Shown: in pieces, positions 10,819-22,576 of the stretch
How the letters are laid out: each line of letters begins with the position of its first letter
Position numbering within the stretch: position 1 is the stretch's first letter
Assembly: GCA_030686995.1 (NCBI GenBank)
Contig: CM060704.1
Location: 110,366,542-110,430,541 of the forward strand
From: Artemisia argyi
Taxonomy: Eukaryota; Streptophyta; Magnoliopsida; Asterales; Asteraceae
Direction of reading: 5' to 3'
Length of the DNA stretch: 64,000 nucleotides
The notes under the pieces: generated by a model
Database searches by the model: none
What the model was told of the DNA's origin: nothing
Seen by the model: the letters and a program-made list of their open reading frames with translations, nothing else
Translations under genes and position numbers: made by a program

Positions 10819-12134
10819 TGTGGAAAACTAGAAGGGGTTCAATAGTTTTACGTCTTTTTAATTTGTTACAAAAGATTGTTTGAAAGTTTTCTTTGTTTTC
10901 AAAAATTTAGATTCGATACTATGTGATATCAAGTCTTGCACAATATGAACAATAATAAATATGTACGATAAAGCAATAATAATGTAAGTAAAGAAATGAG
11001 AGATGGAAAGATCGAACCGCGAGACAAGAGATTTATAGTGGTTCGGCTACAAGGTCACCTTCCTTGCCCTACTCCACTCCCCGAGCACCTAACTCGAGAG
11101 TTTTCTTCACTATGTCAACAAGCTCCCTTATGGCGGAGAAAACCTTACACACCAATTTACACACCACAACTTTGTCACAACTTGATCACAACTTCTTCAC
11201 ACCAATCTACTTCACACCAATACTTCTTCACACCTTTCTACTTCACACCTATCTACTTCACACCAATCTTCTTCACACCTTTCTATTTCACACCTATTTA
11301 CTTCACACCAATCTTCTTCACACCTTTCTACTTCCTAACACTTCTTCTTTACAACAAACTACTAACCTATCACACTACTTATATACCTAGCTAAACTATC
11401 TTCTATCAAATATTCACAACTAATTACACAAAGAGATATATACAATGGATGATGCTCTAACAACTTAGATGTGGAGATCACAACAAGTTGTAATACTTCT
11501 TGTCTTGAGGGTTAGAAGTATTCTTCTCTTGCACTTGAGAGGATGATGTTTGGATCACTTTGAAACAAGGATTTATGAATGTATGATCAAAGGATTAAGA
11601 GAATGGAAATGGAGATCTAGAACAGAAAGTTTAGGAGTGCAAAAGGTGGGGAAAAATTCCAGATTTAAGGTGGTATTTATAGGCAAACATTTCTGACAAC
11701 TGGAGCGTGCCGGTCCCCTTAAATCATGGCCGGTCCCCTTAATTTTAAGGGGACCGCCCCTTATAATTAAGGGGGCCGCCCAGCTGTAACGGCCAGAAAC
11801 TTTGTCTTTTAGTGGGGAAAGTTTATTTGGTGAAAAACTAACTGATTTTGGTTAAAAATTTGAATTCATATATTTAGTATGAATAAAACATTTTTCTTTA
11901 TTACCAAAAGTGTTTTTCAAAAATATATAATATGTTTATATAATTAAATAAACTTTGTAATAATTAATTAAATACCCCTTTGATCATAGATTGCAATAAA
12001 CACTTTGTTTATTCATACCTTAAGTGATTTGGATGTAAAGAGAATGTTAATCACTAAACACTTGTTTATGTCATAAATTTTAGTTCAATGAGTTTATGTT
12101 TTGTAATAATCAAAACATAGGGATATTGTCAACA
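10819..12134 (-). mobile_element. 3' LTR (1316 bp) of SIRE-type copia
   Basis: Plus-strand left edge TGTGG directly after the AATAT target duplication and right edge GTCAACA before the PPT. Two minus-strand TATA-like boxes are present (about 11683-11674 and 11040-11031). A perfect 26-bp palindrome (arms CGGTCCCCTTAA, 11731-11756) lies in a GC-rich block at 11709-11780. Its last 364 bp match the surviving part of the 5' LTR with four differences by eye and no indel. Confidence 0.85.
11190..11335. repeat. CTTCACACC minisatellite in LTR
   Basis: About ten CTTCACACC(A/T) motifs separated by 3-6 bases, organised into roughly 45-bp higher-order units (CTTCTTCACACCTTTCTACTT...). The repeats create spurious Thr/Phe/Leu-rich open frames on the plus strand, which I do not consider genes. 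Confidence 0.75.
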
Positions 12135-12613
12135 ATCTCCCCCTTTTTGATTATTACAAAACCTTAAACTCAATAGGTCTAAAATTTATTTTTAGACAAG
12201 TATTGTAGAGTTTACTATTCTCTTCTCCCCCTTTTTGTAAAATCAAAAAGGTTAAACCGAGTAAGCTTCATAGAAGAAGTTAAACGGGTAGAATGCTCCC
12301 CCTTGATGCATGCTCCCCCTCATTTGACAGCACCAAGGAAACGAGCTATGGAAAGCTTGGCTACAAAAAATATGTGAAGAGAACAAGACATATATATGCA
12401 AAGCAACAATCATGCAAATAAAAATAAATTCATTCAAGCATATATAATCATAGAAATGATTAGCATTACAACATTCAATATGCTTGAAGCATATTGATTA
12501 CAATAAAACAAAAGAAAAGACATAGTCCTATATTGCCTAAGAGAGCACTTGGACTTGCTTGCAACCCACGGTTGATAGTTTTATTTGCTTGAAGGAGAAC
12601 ATAAGCATAGAGC
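12135..12613 (-). other. PPT region, 3' non-coding part of SIRE-type copia
   Basis: Contains the LTR-adjacent polypurine tract and three more CTCCCCCTT-type runs (about 12223, 12297, 12311). No gene seen. It separates the accessory ORF from the 3' LTR. Confidence 0.6.
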
Positions 12614-13316
12614 TTAGTCGTTGGATGGAGAGGGATATGGAGTGGGGTATGGAGCGGAAGAGGTGGATCTTACAATGTTGTATCGAGTTAAGGGTGGTAT
12701 TGGATGAGGACGAGTGAGAAGATATTCAATCCAAGAAATATCTTTACTCAAGTAGAGAATTTGTTTTTGAAGAAAGATGCAACAAGGGCAATAGTGAGTG
12801 TGGTTTGTAACTTGATCCAAGTCGAGAGAGTGGGGTAGGCAATTGTCATAGGGTGATGATAGAGGTTGCCCTTTGTTGCGTTGTGCACGATGCATAGCAA
12901 GGAGATCACCAAGATCATGGATTTGGGTTATTTCCACGGAACTTTTGCTTTTCCATGGCAATGTGGAGAGAATCATTGTGTTGATATGGATGAATTGGGT
13001 TTGTGTAGTTGGAATTGTAGTTTGATGGTTGATCAAACTTGTATGGATCATTATAAGTGGTTGGAGAATGAGATGGGTAGTTTGGCATGAAAGAGGATAT
13101 TTGGCCAATGTTGTATGGTTTGTAAAGAGGATCAAATGAATGTCCTTGTGGATTTGGTGTAAAGTTTGGGAAGTAAGTGGTTGGAGGTGTTGAGAGATTT
13201 CCAACTTCATTGGTTATGATGGATTTGTTTCGAGGGCTTTTTCTTCGCCAAACGGGTTTTTCCGTCATCTTTGCTAGCTTTGAGGCTTTTGGTTTTGGTT
13301 TGTTTGGAGAAGTCAT
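12614..13316 (-). pseudogene. Accessory ORF between pol and 3' LTR, frameshifted
   Basis: The minus strand encodes a Pro/Asn/Tyr-rich N-terminal part from an ATG at 13316 (starts MTSPNKPKPKASKLAK). The frame is shifted at about 12960-12920 into a C-terminal part containing IHDLGDLLAMHRAQRN, a HYCPCC cysteine motif and WIEYLL, ending at 12614. Total length would be about 230 residues. Position downstream of RNase H equals that of the env-like ORF of SIRE elements, but I see no signal peptide or transmembrane segment, so I do not call it env. A TATA-like box (ACTATAAATA, 13360-13350) lies 34-44 bp upstream of the ATG. Function unknown; it could also be a captured host fragment. Confidence 0.5.
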
Positions 13317-13349
13317 GAAGGGATGAATGGAGAGTGTTGAAGATTGGGG

Positions 13350-13360
13350 ATATTTATAGT
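13350..13360 (-). promoter_or_regulatory. TATA-like box upstream of accessory ORF
   Basis: The minus strand reads ACTATAAATATC about 40 bp before the ATG at 13316, matching the spacing of plant core promoters. The same CACTATAAAT string occurs in the LTR at 11040-11031. Confidence 0.45.
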
Positions 13361-13493
13361 GTAAGATTTGTGTGTTTATGGATGGATAAAGTTTGTTTGG
13401 GAGATTAGGACAAAATATGTTGGTAAAAATTGGGAAATGTAGGTTGAAATGGGCTAAAAAGCAGAAAAGATTCTGTAAACCCGTCCAGCAGAT

Positions 13494-13569
13494 GGCCGGT
13501 CCCCTTAATTAGGGGGCGGTCCCCTTAATAATTAATGGGTCCGCCTTACATAATTAAGGGGGCCGCCCA
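13494..13569. repeat. LTR-like GC-rich inverted repeat block
   Basis: Contains GGCCGGTCCCCTTAATTA and, 40 bp on, TAATTAAGGGGGCCGCCC, which are inverted repeats of each other. The same phrases form the GC block of the LTR at 11709-11780. It is followed at 13569-13586 by a small ATCTGG/CCAGAT hairpin. In minus orientation the block lies upstream of the TATA-like box and accessory ORF. Confidence 0.7.
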
Positions 13570-14304
13570 TCTGGTGATTTCCAGATTGCCAGAATTGGGT
13601 TTTTGGCAGAAAATTTGATGAAAGGTTGTGTTTTTGGATTTGGATTCAAGCAAGTTCAATTCCTTTAGGCAATATAGCATCTAATCTAATCATGATATAG
13701 CATGCATGCAAAAACACTTAAGTATGAGAGCAAACCAGCAACAAATAATAAGCTAGAGAAGACAAATAAAGGCAAGAACACTTAATCTTCCTAAGGCAAC
13801 TATCTTAGATCAAAGGCAAAGGCAACTAGTGAGTCAAAAATTTAGTGATGAAACAAGATGACAACATTATGAGTGATTTTGTCCTAGTGTGTACCTATAT
13901 GCAACAAATGTGGAGTTGTGATTGTTTCGACTCCTAAATGCAAAGAAAAAAAATTTCTTAAGAAACAATCCAGAATCTCCTTGATTCGATTTTTGCTCGA
14001 TTATGAATGTCAAAGATATATATTAGATTATATACCTTGACAATTTATATGAGAGTTTATGCATGATTTCGGAAAAAGGTTTTTAGCATTTGTCAACAAT
14101 GCAAGGAAAATGATGTTCATGTAATTCCTAGATGTGAGAATAGTTAAAAAAATTTGACTGGGTTTTACAAAAGAGTATATGCAAAGAAAATAATATTTCT
14201 CAATCTTTAATTTTGTGCGAAATAGATTCCTAGACTCAGAAATGGAGAAGTGGAAGAAAAGTAAATTTTATGCAAGAAAAAAAATTGTCTAAATGCAGTA
14301 GAAT

Positions 14305-17300
14305 TTAGTCAACTTGTTCCATCATTCCTAATCCTAAACGCAAGTGATTGAATGATTCACGCTTAAGGGGTTTAGTGAATATATCCGCAATGTTATCTTC
14401 CGATGCAACTTTTTCTATAGATATGTTTCCTTTTTGTACATTATCCCTAAGAAAGTGGTGGCGTATTTCTATATGTTTAGTCCTAGAGTGTTGCATCGGA
14501 TTTTTACTTAAATCTATCGCACCTTTGTTATCGCACATAATGGGAACATTTTCTAACCTAATGCCATAGTCTATGAGAGCTTGTTTCATCCATAGTGCTT
14601 GTTGACATGCCTTTCCAACGCTTACATATTCGGCTTCGGTTGTAGAAATAGCAAGAGCGGTTTGCTTCTTCGAAAACCAAGATGTTAGACAACATCCCAT
14701 AAACGTGCAAATACCGCTAGTGCTTTTTCTATCTACGTAGTCTCCCGCATGATCCGAATCCGCATAGACGATGGTTTCTATGCCGGATCCCTTAGGATAC
14801 CATAATCCTAAGTGTATAGTGCCTTTAATGTATCGGAAGATACGCTTAACCGCTTCTAGGTGAGAGGTTTTGGGATCCTCTTGAAAACGGGCACAAAGGC
14901 AAACACTAAACATGATATCGGGTCTACTTGCCGTCAAGTATAGTAAACTACCTATCATTCCTCTATACTTGGTGTTATCTACAGACTCACCTTCATCATC
15001 CTTTGTGAGTTTCACTTCCGTAGACATGGGAGTTTTCATGGGTTTTGAGTCTTCTAGGCCAAATTTCTTAAGCATTTCCTTAATGTACTTAGATTGGTTA
15101 AAGAATATTCCATCTTCTAATTGTTTTATTTGTAATCCTAGGAAGAAGTTAAGTTCACCCATCATACTCATCTCAAACTCATCATGCATGATTTTGGTAA
15201 ATTCATCACACATGTCTTGACAAGTTGATCCAAATATAATGTCATCAACATATATTTGAACAATGATGAGATTTGGGTCTTTCCTTTTTGTGAAAAGAGT
15301 GTTATCTACCATTCCCATGGAATAATCATGTTTAATAAGGAAAGCTTTTAATCGATCATACCAAGCTTTGGGAGCTTGTTTGAGTCCATACAAAGCTTTC
15401 TTTAACTTATAAACATAATCAGGTTTTGCGAAGTCAATGAATCCTGGAGGTTGTGCCACATATACCTCCTCATTGATAAAACAGTTAAGGAAAGCAATTT
15501 TCACATCCATTTGGAATAACTTAAAATCTAGGGCGCATGCATAGGCAAGTAATATCCTAATAGATTCTAGTCTAGCTACGGGGGCATAAGTTTCGTCATA
15601 AACAATTCTTTCTTGTTGATTATAACCTTGGGCAACTAACCTAGCTTTATTTCTAGTTACTATTCCATTTTCATCTAACTTATTCCTATATACCCATTTA
15701 GTTCCTATGATGGTCATATTTATTGGATTTGGGACTAATTCCCAAACATCATTTGCCTTACATTGATTTAATTCTTCTTGCATAGCTATAACCCAACTTT
15801 CATCTTTTAAAGCCTCATTAATATTCTTAGGTTCTATTGCTGAAAGGAAACAAAAGAAATTATTTTTATCTTGGGCTTGTGACCTAAAGGTTCTTTGGTT
15901 AAGATGTCCTATTATATTATCTAATGGATGTGATCCAGATTCTTTAACATTTACAATTTCGTTATTTTCTAAGTTAATGTCTTCATTATCATTTCCTATG
16001 GGTTTTGTTTTACTAACCTCAATAGCTTCATCTTCGACTAAGTCATCATCTTCTAAAGGTAAAGTTTTAGGTGGTGGTGGTGTTTCATCAAATGTTACAT
16101 TTAGTGATTCTTCTACTTTCATGGAGTGTTTGTTAAGTATTATATATGCTTTACTATTTTATGAGTATCCTAAAAATATTCCTTCATATGATTTTGGATC
16201 AAACTTAGTGAGGTAATCCTTAGTGTTTAGAATATAACATTTACTACCAAATACCCAAAAGTAGCTTAAGTTTGGTTTTCTACCTCTTAATAACTCATAA
16301 GGAGTTTTTCCTAGAATTCTCCTAATTGATACCCTATTAATAATATATGTTGATGTATCTACAGCGTGACACCAAAATTTTTGTGGGATGGATTGTTCAT
16401 TTAACATTGTTCTACTCATTTCTTGTAGTGACCTATTTTTTCTTTCTACTACGCCATTTGATTGAGAAGTACGAGGAGCGGAGAAATTGTGAGATATTCC
16501 ATTTAAATCACAATATTTTCCGAATTGTACTTCATTGTCAAATTCCCTACCATGGTCCGTCCTAATGGCTACTATTGTGCATCCTAATTTATTTTGAATC
16601 ATTTTACTAAATATTTTGAATTTTTCAAAGGCTTGGGTCTTGTCACTTAAAAACCTAGTCCATGTGTATCGTGAGTAGTCATCTACTATTGCTAAGGTAT
16701 ATTTGTTTCCTCCATAGCTCCGCACAGCGGATGGACCAAAAAGATCCATATGTAATAATTCTAGGCACCTAGTAGTGGATACTATATTCTTAGCTCTGTG
16801 ACTAGCATGAACTTGTTTTCCAATTTTACATGCATCACAAAAATGCTTGTCATATTTTAGATTAGGCAAGTTTCTAACTAGTTCTTTAGAGGTCAAAGAT
16901 TGTATTTTTTGCATGTTAGCATGTCCTAATCTCCTATGCCACAATGTGGAGTTTTCGTCTAGGGTCGTTAGGCATATCCTATCCTCAGGTTTGTTTCCTA
17001 GTTTCATAACATACATGCCTCCTTTCCTAATTCCTCTACCTATAATTTTTTCATTCTTAACTATTTCGCTATCCTCTTCGGTAAAGGTAACTCTACATTT
17101 ATTATCGCATATTTGTCCTATACTAAGCGAGTTATATGTTAAATTATCTACATGCTCTACATTTTCAATAGTAAGTGAGTCTTGAGAAATCGTATATTTG
17201 CCAATGATTTTTCCACGTAAGTCACTACCAAAAATAATGTTACCTCCATTGTTTGCCTTGTACGTAGAAAATAGCTTGCGGTTCCCTGTCATGTGCCTCG

Positions 17301-17820
17301 AACATCCACTATCCTTGATCCATTCGTCAGGCTCCAAGTCAATTCCTAAACATATTTCGTCAGTTCCTTTTGCCACAAAACACTTTTCGTCTCTTGGTTT
17401 TTCCACTTTTTCTTTGTCACTATCACTCCATGTTCCACTAACAAAGGCGCCTTGATTTTCATAACCCGGCGGCTTTAGACATTCGCCAATGAGATGATTT
17501 GGACTTCCACATCTAAAGTACTCTCTTTTCCCGTAGTTATCACTTCTATTTCTTTGGAACGGTTTTCTTTCGTCTCGTGGTGATCTAGTGAATCTTCCTC
17601 GTCTCTTGAAGAATTTCTTGAATTCTCTTACGGCCATTGCATATTCTTCGTCTTCACGTTCGTCACTTGAGTCATCATCGTCACTAGGTTCCTTTTTGGC
17701 TTTTAGAGCAATGGATTTGGTTTGTTCTTTCTTGACTTTGACCGTTTCCGAATCTCTTCTTATAATTTCTTCATGGACCTTCAAGTTGCCAATAAGTTCA
17801 TCAAGTGATAATGTCATCAA
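14305..17820 (-). pseudogene. gag(partial)-pol of SIRE-type copia, one internal stop
   Basis: One continuous frame of 1172 codons from 17820 to 14305 interrupted by a single in-frame TAA 12 codons upstream of the ATG at 16122. Upstream part (553 aa): C-terminal gag with a zinc knuckle whose first Cys is Tyr (Y101, C104, H109, C114); protease DSG at 170-172; integrase HHCC (H295, H300, C328, C331) and acidic triad D359, D422, E459. Downstream part (605 aa): RT with QMDV (D206) and YVDD at 291-294, then RNase H with YADSDHAG. It would copy and integrate element RNA in virus-like particles. The gag start is missing because a deletion joins codon 1 of this frame to mid-LTR at about 17837. The stop, the lost knuckle Cys and the deletion make it inactive on its own. 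Confidence 0.9.
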
Positions 17821-17837
17821 ATTCTTTGACTTTTAGT

Positions 17838-18201
17838 GGGGGCCGCTCAGCTGTAACGGCCAGAAACTTTGTCTTTTAGTGGGGAAAGTTTATTTGGTGA
17901 AAAACTAACTGATTTTGGTTAAAAATTTGAATTCATATATTTAGTATGAATAAAACATTTTTCTTTATTACCAAAAGTGTTTTTCAAAAATATATAATAT
18001 GTTTATATAATTAAATAAACTTTGTAATAATTAATTAAATACCCCTTTGATCATAGATTGCAATAAACACTTTGTTTATTCATACCTTAAGTGATTTGGA
18101 TGTAAAGAGAATGTTAATCACTAAATACTTGTTTATGACATAAATTTTAGTTCAATGAGTTTATGTTTTGTAATAATCAAAACATAGAGATATTGTCAAC
18201 A
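17838..18201 (-). mobile_element. Truncated 5' LTR of SIRE-type copia (364 bp)
   Basis: Matches 11771-12134 base for base in length, with four differences by eye, and ends in GTCAACA followed by the target duplication AATAT. The inner 952 bp of this LTR are gone; the junction is at TTTTAGTGGGG/GGCCGC, a string with short similarity to LTR sequence further in (TTTTAGTGGGG at 17873). Confidence 0.9.
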
Positions 18202-19046
18202 AATATATGGGGTGTTACAAGCAATATCAAAGTGCGAGTAAGAGTCGCTCGTAACCTACACATGAGTGTAACCGTAGTCTCCCAAAATGCACTTCTAGCT
18301 ACAATCTACAAGCCCCTCAATGCTTATCTTCTTTTACCTACATAAGACATGAACTGAGAACGGTAAGTCTTCGCGACTTAGTGAGTGATGGAACGTATAC
18401 ATAGTAATAATTGTAATTATAACTTGAACATAAAAGTAAACAACATGACATGAATGGTAAGACTTATAGTCATCTTGATATTTGTATATGACATAAATAG
18501 TAAGACTTATAGTCGTCTTAGTACTTGTACATGACATGAACATAATTTTGGTTCTGAATTTCATGATCTCAACATAATATTTGGGCCCATGCTTATTTAT
18601 ACTCGGTTCATCCACGAAGGATGTTTCTATAGGAATTTCAAACTATGCATTTCTTACACATGCTTCATGACTTGTGGTGCATTTCTTTGGCACCCTAAAC
18701 TTGGAAACAGGCCAACAGTGCTTCTTGTGAGCATCCTAAATATGGTTTGTTTCAGCTATATCTCAAACCTTGCATATCTTCAAACATCATGTTAAATCTA
18801 TTAACATGAAGCTAATAATCCGTTACTCACCTCTAAGTCTTATTTAGCGTTCCGTAAGCTTTATAAGAGCACCTAAATAGATGATAACCATTCTAATACC
18901 ATTAAAATTTACCGATTCATTTATTTAACATGTATTGGGTATAAACAACTTAAACATGATCACATATGGTGCTAAATCATCATAGAACACACTTTTACAC
19001 ACACCAAAAAAAAAAACTTTTTGTGCAGAGTTTATGGGTGTTAGCT

Positions 19047-20275
19047 TATCATGAGTTTTATGGGGATACGTCGTATCAATGACAAAACCCAACCTGGACA
19101 GAATACTGCTGATACGCCGTATCCTTTCCTAGGAATACGCCGTATTGGCTTTACATTAAACATGTACATTTTCTGCAGAATATATTTTGACCCATTTTTG
19201 CAAAACTCATAACAACCCGAATATGTAACCAAACACATATACATAAAATATAACTTGAAACTTTTTTGTACATAACTATGGCAACAGAAGCATGTTACTT
19301 GTAAAATTAGGGAGTATGCCAAACATTCCCTCATTCGACCCATAACTACATAACTTGTTCATTGACTTGTTAAATAACTCTAAACTGAACATGAACATGT
19401 TTTGACATTACATAGACTTCAGAAAATATAAGGAGCGTTACAAGCAATATCAAAGTGCGAGTAAGAGTCGCTCGTAACCTATACACGAGCGTAGCCGTAG
19501 TCTACCAAAATGCACTTCTAGCTACAATCTACAAGCCCTTTAATGTTTCTCTTCTTTAACTACATAAAACATGAACTAAGAATAGTAAGTCCTTGTGACT
19601 TAGTGAGTAAATGAAACATATACATAGTAATACTTGTAATTATAAATTGAACATAAAAGTAAAAAACATGACAAGAATAGTACGACTTATAGTCGTCTTG
19701 ATACTTGTACATGACATAAATGATACGACTTATAGTTGTCTTAGTACTTGTATATGACATGAACATGATTTTGAATATGAATTTCATGATCTCAGCATAG
19801 TATTTGGGCCCGTGCTTATTTACACTCAGGTCATCCACCAAGATGTTTCTATAGGAATTCCACACCGTGCATTTCTTAGGCACGCTTCATGACTTGTGGT
19901 GTATTTCTTGGGCACCCTAAACTAGGCAACAATGCTTCTTGTGAGCATCCTCGACATGGTTTTTTTGGCTATATCCGAAACCTTGCATATCTTCAAATAT
20001 CATGTTAAATCTATAAACATGAATATAATAATTCGTTACTCACCTCTAAGTTTTGTTTAGTGTTCTGTAAGCTTTCCAAGAGCACCTAGACACATGATAA
20101 CCATTCTAATGCAATTAGAACTTACTAGTTCATTTATCTAACATATATTGGGTTTAACAACTTAAAAATTATCACATATGTGCTAAATCATAATAGAACA
20201 CACTTAAAAAATAAAAATAAATAATAAATAATAAAAAAGACCTTTTGTGCAAAATTTCTCGGTGTGAGCTGTAAT
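19047..20275. repeat. Tandem unit copy B (uninterrupted)
   Basis: Runs from the ATACGTCGTATCAATG phrase through GGAGCGTTACAAGC (about 19430) to CCTTTTGTGCAAAATTT. It matches copy A in order and serves as the empty-site reference for both insertions there. No credible ORF. Confidence 0.7.
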
Positions 20276-22365
20276 TTGCACTTTTAACCTACTGAAACTT
20301 AGAATTAGACCTTGAGACTACTTGGGTTGGAAAGCATACTCAGAGTTAGCGTGCTTTTACCTCATGTCAATACGATAGACAGTTTATTTTCTAAGGCTCT
20401 TTAAAGTCTGCACAAGATTCAATTCATCATGTTGATCTACTTCTTAAATGTGTCTAAAATGACCTAAAACTCATGTTAAGATCATTTTTATCAGGCTCAT
20501 AAGCTATCTTGCTAGTTTAAACACTTCATAAGCCAGTACCAAACACTCCTTAACTTAACATACTTAATCATGATCAACATCACTAACATGAATTCTTCTA
20601 CACAATTAACCATAACTTTACCTACTTAATACTTGACTTGATTCTATCATAACAAAGCTTTTAACATGATTCTAACATAACAAGATTATCTAAACTAAGT
20701 TTCATCATAATTCATTACTAGGGTTAATCTTAACCCCAAATTAGCATAAACTCCAAATTAACATAACGTAAACATGAATTTAGGTTAGAATTCACACCAA
20801 CCTTTGATGAGGATTTCTTTCTAACACTCTAAGACGTGAGAAGCTACACTTGATTATGTCAAACCATTGCACTTGATTCCTTAACAAGTTGTTATAATTT
20901 CTTGATAATATGATTAACTAAACTATAGTTTCCCTCATTTTGTTCCTAGCATGCCACGTTCCAAACGAAACACACACATACGTGTATTTTTGTTACTAAT
21001 TCCTAGGTTTTATGGTGAATAATTCTTAAGAGTCAAATGGTAATTTTACCTTTCTAACGGTCGTTAGTTTATGCTGTTAAATCCTTTGAACCATTAGTTC
21101 TTTTGTTAACCATTTGGCATTCTAAGTCCTTATTTTTATAAAATACTAACATAAAGACTTCTAATTATAGAGTACGTATTGATAATCAAATGACAAAACA
21201 AGTAAACAAAATTGATAAACGAAGCGGAAGCTTTACTCAAAATCATCAAGCTATGTACAAAACCAAATTCAAATGCAATAAATAGTTGAAAATACAAAAT
21301 TCTGGTTCCATGTTTGAAGGGTACATTTGTACGGCTTTGAAATTTTAAGCTTTAAGGGATTCTTTTTAAGTTTCTAGAGGTGATCAAGTTTGAAGGGTAA
21401 AAGGCTTCAAGGTTTGTTTGATTATCTGGTATCTTGAATTATTGAAGTTTGAAGGTGTTTGTGAGTTTCTTGGAATTCTAGTCCTGGTGGTTTTTGAAGG
21501 ACAGGTAAGGTTTAGCTTTGTATTGGGATAGAAGAAAAGTGATTACTTGGAGTACAAAGTATATCAAGGTTGTAGACTTGAGGTGAAAAAATTAAATCTT
21601 TAGGGTTCTCTAAAGGTAAGTAGATCATTTATCACAAGAAAGCGGGTTTAGCACTCTACTTATGAAACTTTTCGGTAAAGTTGGATAAAAAGAAACTTGA
21701 CAAGGTTTGTAGCAAGGTTAAAGAATAATGGCTAGTATGAATACTAAGTTTAACCTCGAAAAGCTCCACCGTGACTTGTACTCCTCTACTTGTTCCAAAT
21801 GAAATTCAAAATTTCAAACGCTAGAAGTACTAGCCTAATTAAACAAGCGACCAATTCCAAAAAACGGTAAAAAAAATATCGACCCAAAACAAACTTTGAT
21901 GAATTCAAAATGCACAATCAAATATTAGTTGACAAATTCAAAACGGTCAACCAAACAAAATCAAACGGCTTAAACGTTCTTTAACAACGATAATTAAATT
22001 CAGGCAACCAACTTCAAAATCCGAAAATAGAAGATCCAAATTTTACAAACTGAAAATTTTCAATGATCGAACAAATTCCAAACGACCTCATAATAATCAA
22101 ATCTTCAAACACAAAATCAGTCTACAAATTTCAAATATTAAATTCAAATTCTAATAACCCACTTATTTAAAAAGTATTATGGTCCAACTTTAAACTTATT
22201 ATCTAAGTATCAAACAACTTCAACTGATGAATGTTCTCTTATAACTAAAACGCCTCATATCATATATGGATAATCCTAACAACCCATGTACATGATACAA
22301 GTTACGACTCAAATTCAAACAAAACGACCTACATATATCAAATCTTATCAAATCTAAAAGATTTC
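20276..22365. other. Intergenic, no gene seen
   Basis: AT-rich, no ORF above noise and no element ends recognised. 21170-21310 is a diverged copy of a phrase (TTGATAATCAAA..AAACAAGTAAACAAAAT) that recurs at about 23280 and 27385 in the DUF241 units, so an older relic of that duplication may reach back to here. Confidence 0.5.
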
Positions 22366-22397
22366 AAGATGTATCTCTTGAACGCATGGGGATTGTC

Positions 22398-22524
22398 TCA
22401 AGTTGGAAAACCAACTTGACTCAAGTTGGAGAAGAGTGAGCCATTGGATTTGATCTAATGGCTCAATTCAAAAGAAGTTATTTTGATTTGAGCCATTGGT
22501 TAACAAATCCAACTTGAGTCAAGT
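22398..22524. repeat. Alternating inverted repeats of TCAAGTTGG
   Basis: TCAAGTTGG at 22398, CCAACTTGA at 22411 and TCAAGTTGG at 22421 form two mutually exclusive hairpins sharing the middle arm. A fourth arm (CCAACTTGA) is at 22509. 22411-22429 is a perfect 19-bp palindrome around one C. Confidence 0.75.
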
Positions 22525-22576
22525 GACAAGAGAGGATCCTCACCCCTCTTGAACAACCAAAAACAACAAAAACTTA

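Larger units (their letters stand above)
10819..18201 (-). mobile_element. SIRE-type Ty1/copia element, minus strand
   Basis: Flanked by a 5-bp target duplication AATAT (10814-10818 and 18202-18206). In minus orientation it has a truncated 5' LTR (18201-17838), a gag-pol frame lacking the start of gag (17820-14305), an accessory ORF (13316-12614), a PPT (ATCTCCCCCTTTTTGA on the plus strand from 12135) and a full 3' LTR (12134-10819). The SIRE/Maximus assignment rests on LTR length, the long pol-to-LTR region and polymerase motifs; it is inference. The deletion that removed PBS, leader, part of gag and 952 bp of LTR makes this copy defective. Confidence 0.85.
6546..19046. repeat. Tandem unit copy A (split into three pieces)
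   Basis: Three separated pieces (6546-6797, about 10716-10818, 18202-19046) align in order with the uninterrupted sequence of copy B at about 19047-20275. The gaps are filled by a gypsy-type LTR derivative (6798 to about 10715) and a copia element (10819-18201). The unit is non-coding, carries ATACGCCGTAT palindromes at one end and GGGGTGTTACAAGC in the middle, and ends near CTTTTTGTGCAGAG. The GTTACA-type string suggests an old gypsy LTR, but no ORF supports this. Confidence 0.7.

Noticed and set aside
11100..11345. CRISPR-like array
   Set aside because: Units are short, adjacent and degenerate with no spacers, in a plant LTR; a minisatellite.
10996..11394. Two overlapping plus-strand open frames rich in Thr/Phe/His/Leu
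   Set aside because: They are translations of the CTTCACACC minisatellite inside an LTR read against the element's direction.
12614..13316. Calling the accessory ORF an envelope gene
   Set aside because: Position fits, but no signal peptide, transmembrane segment or fusion-like region is visible.
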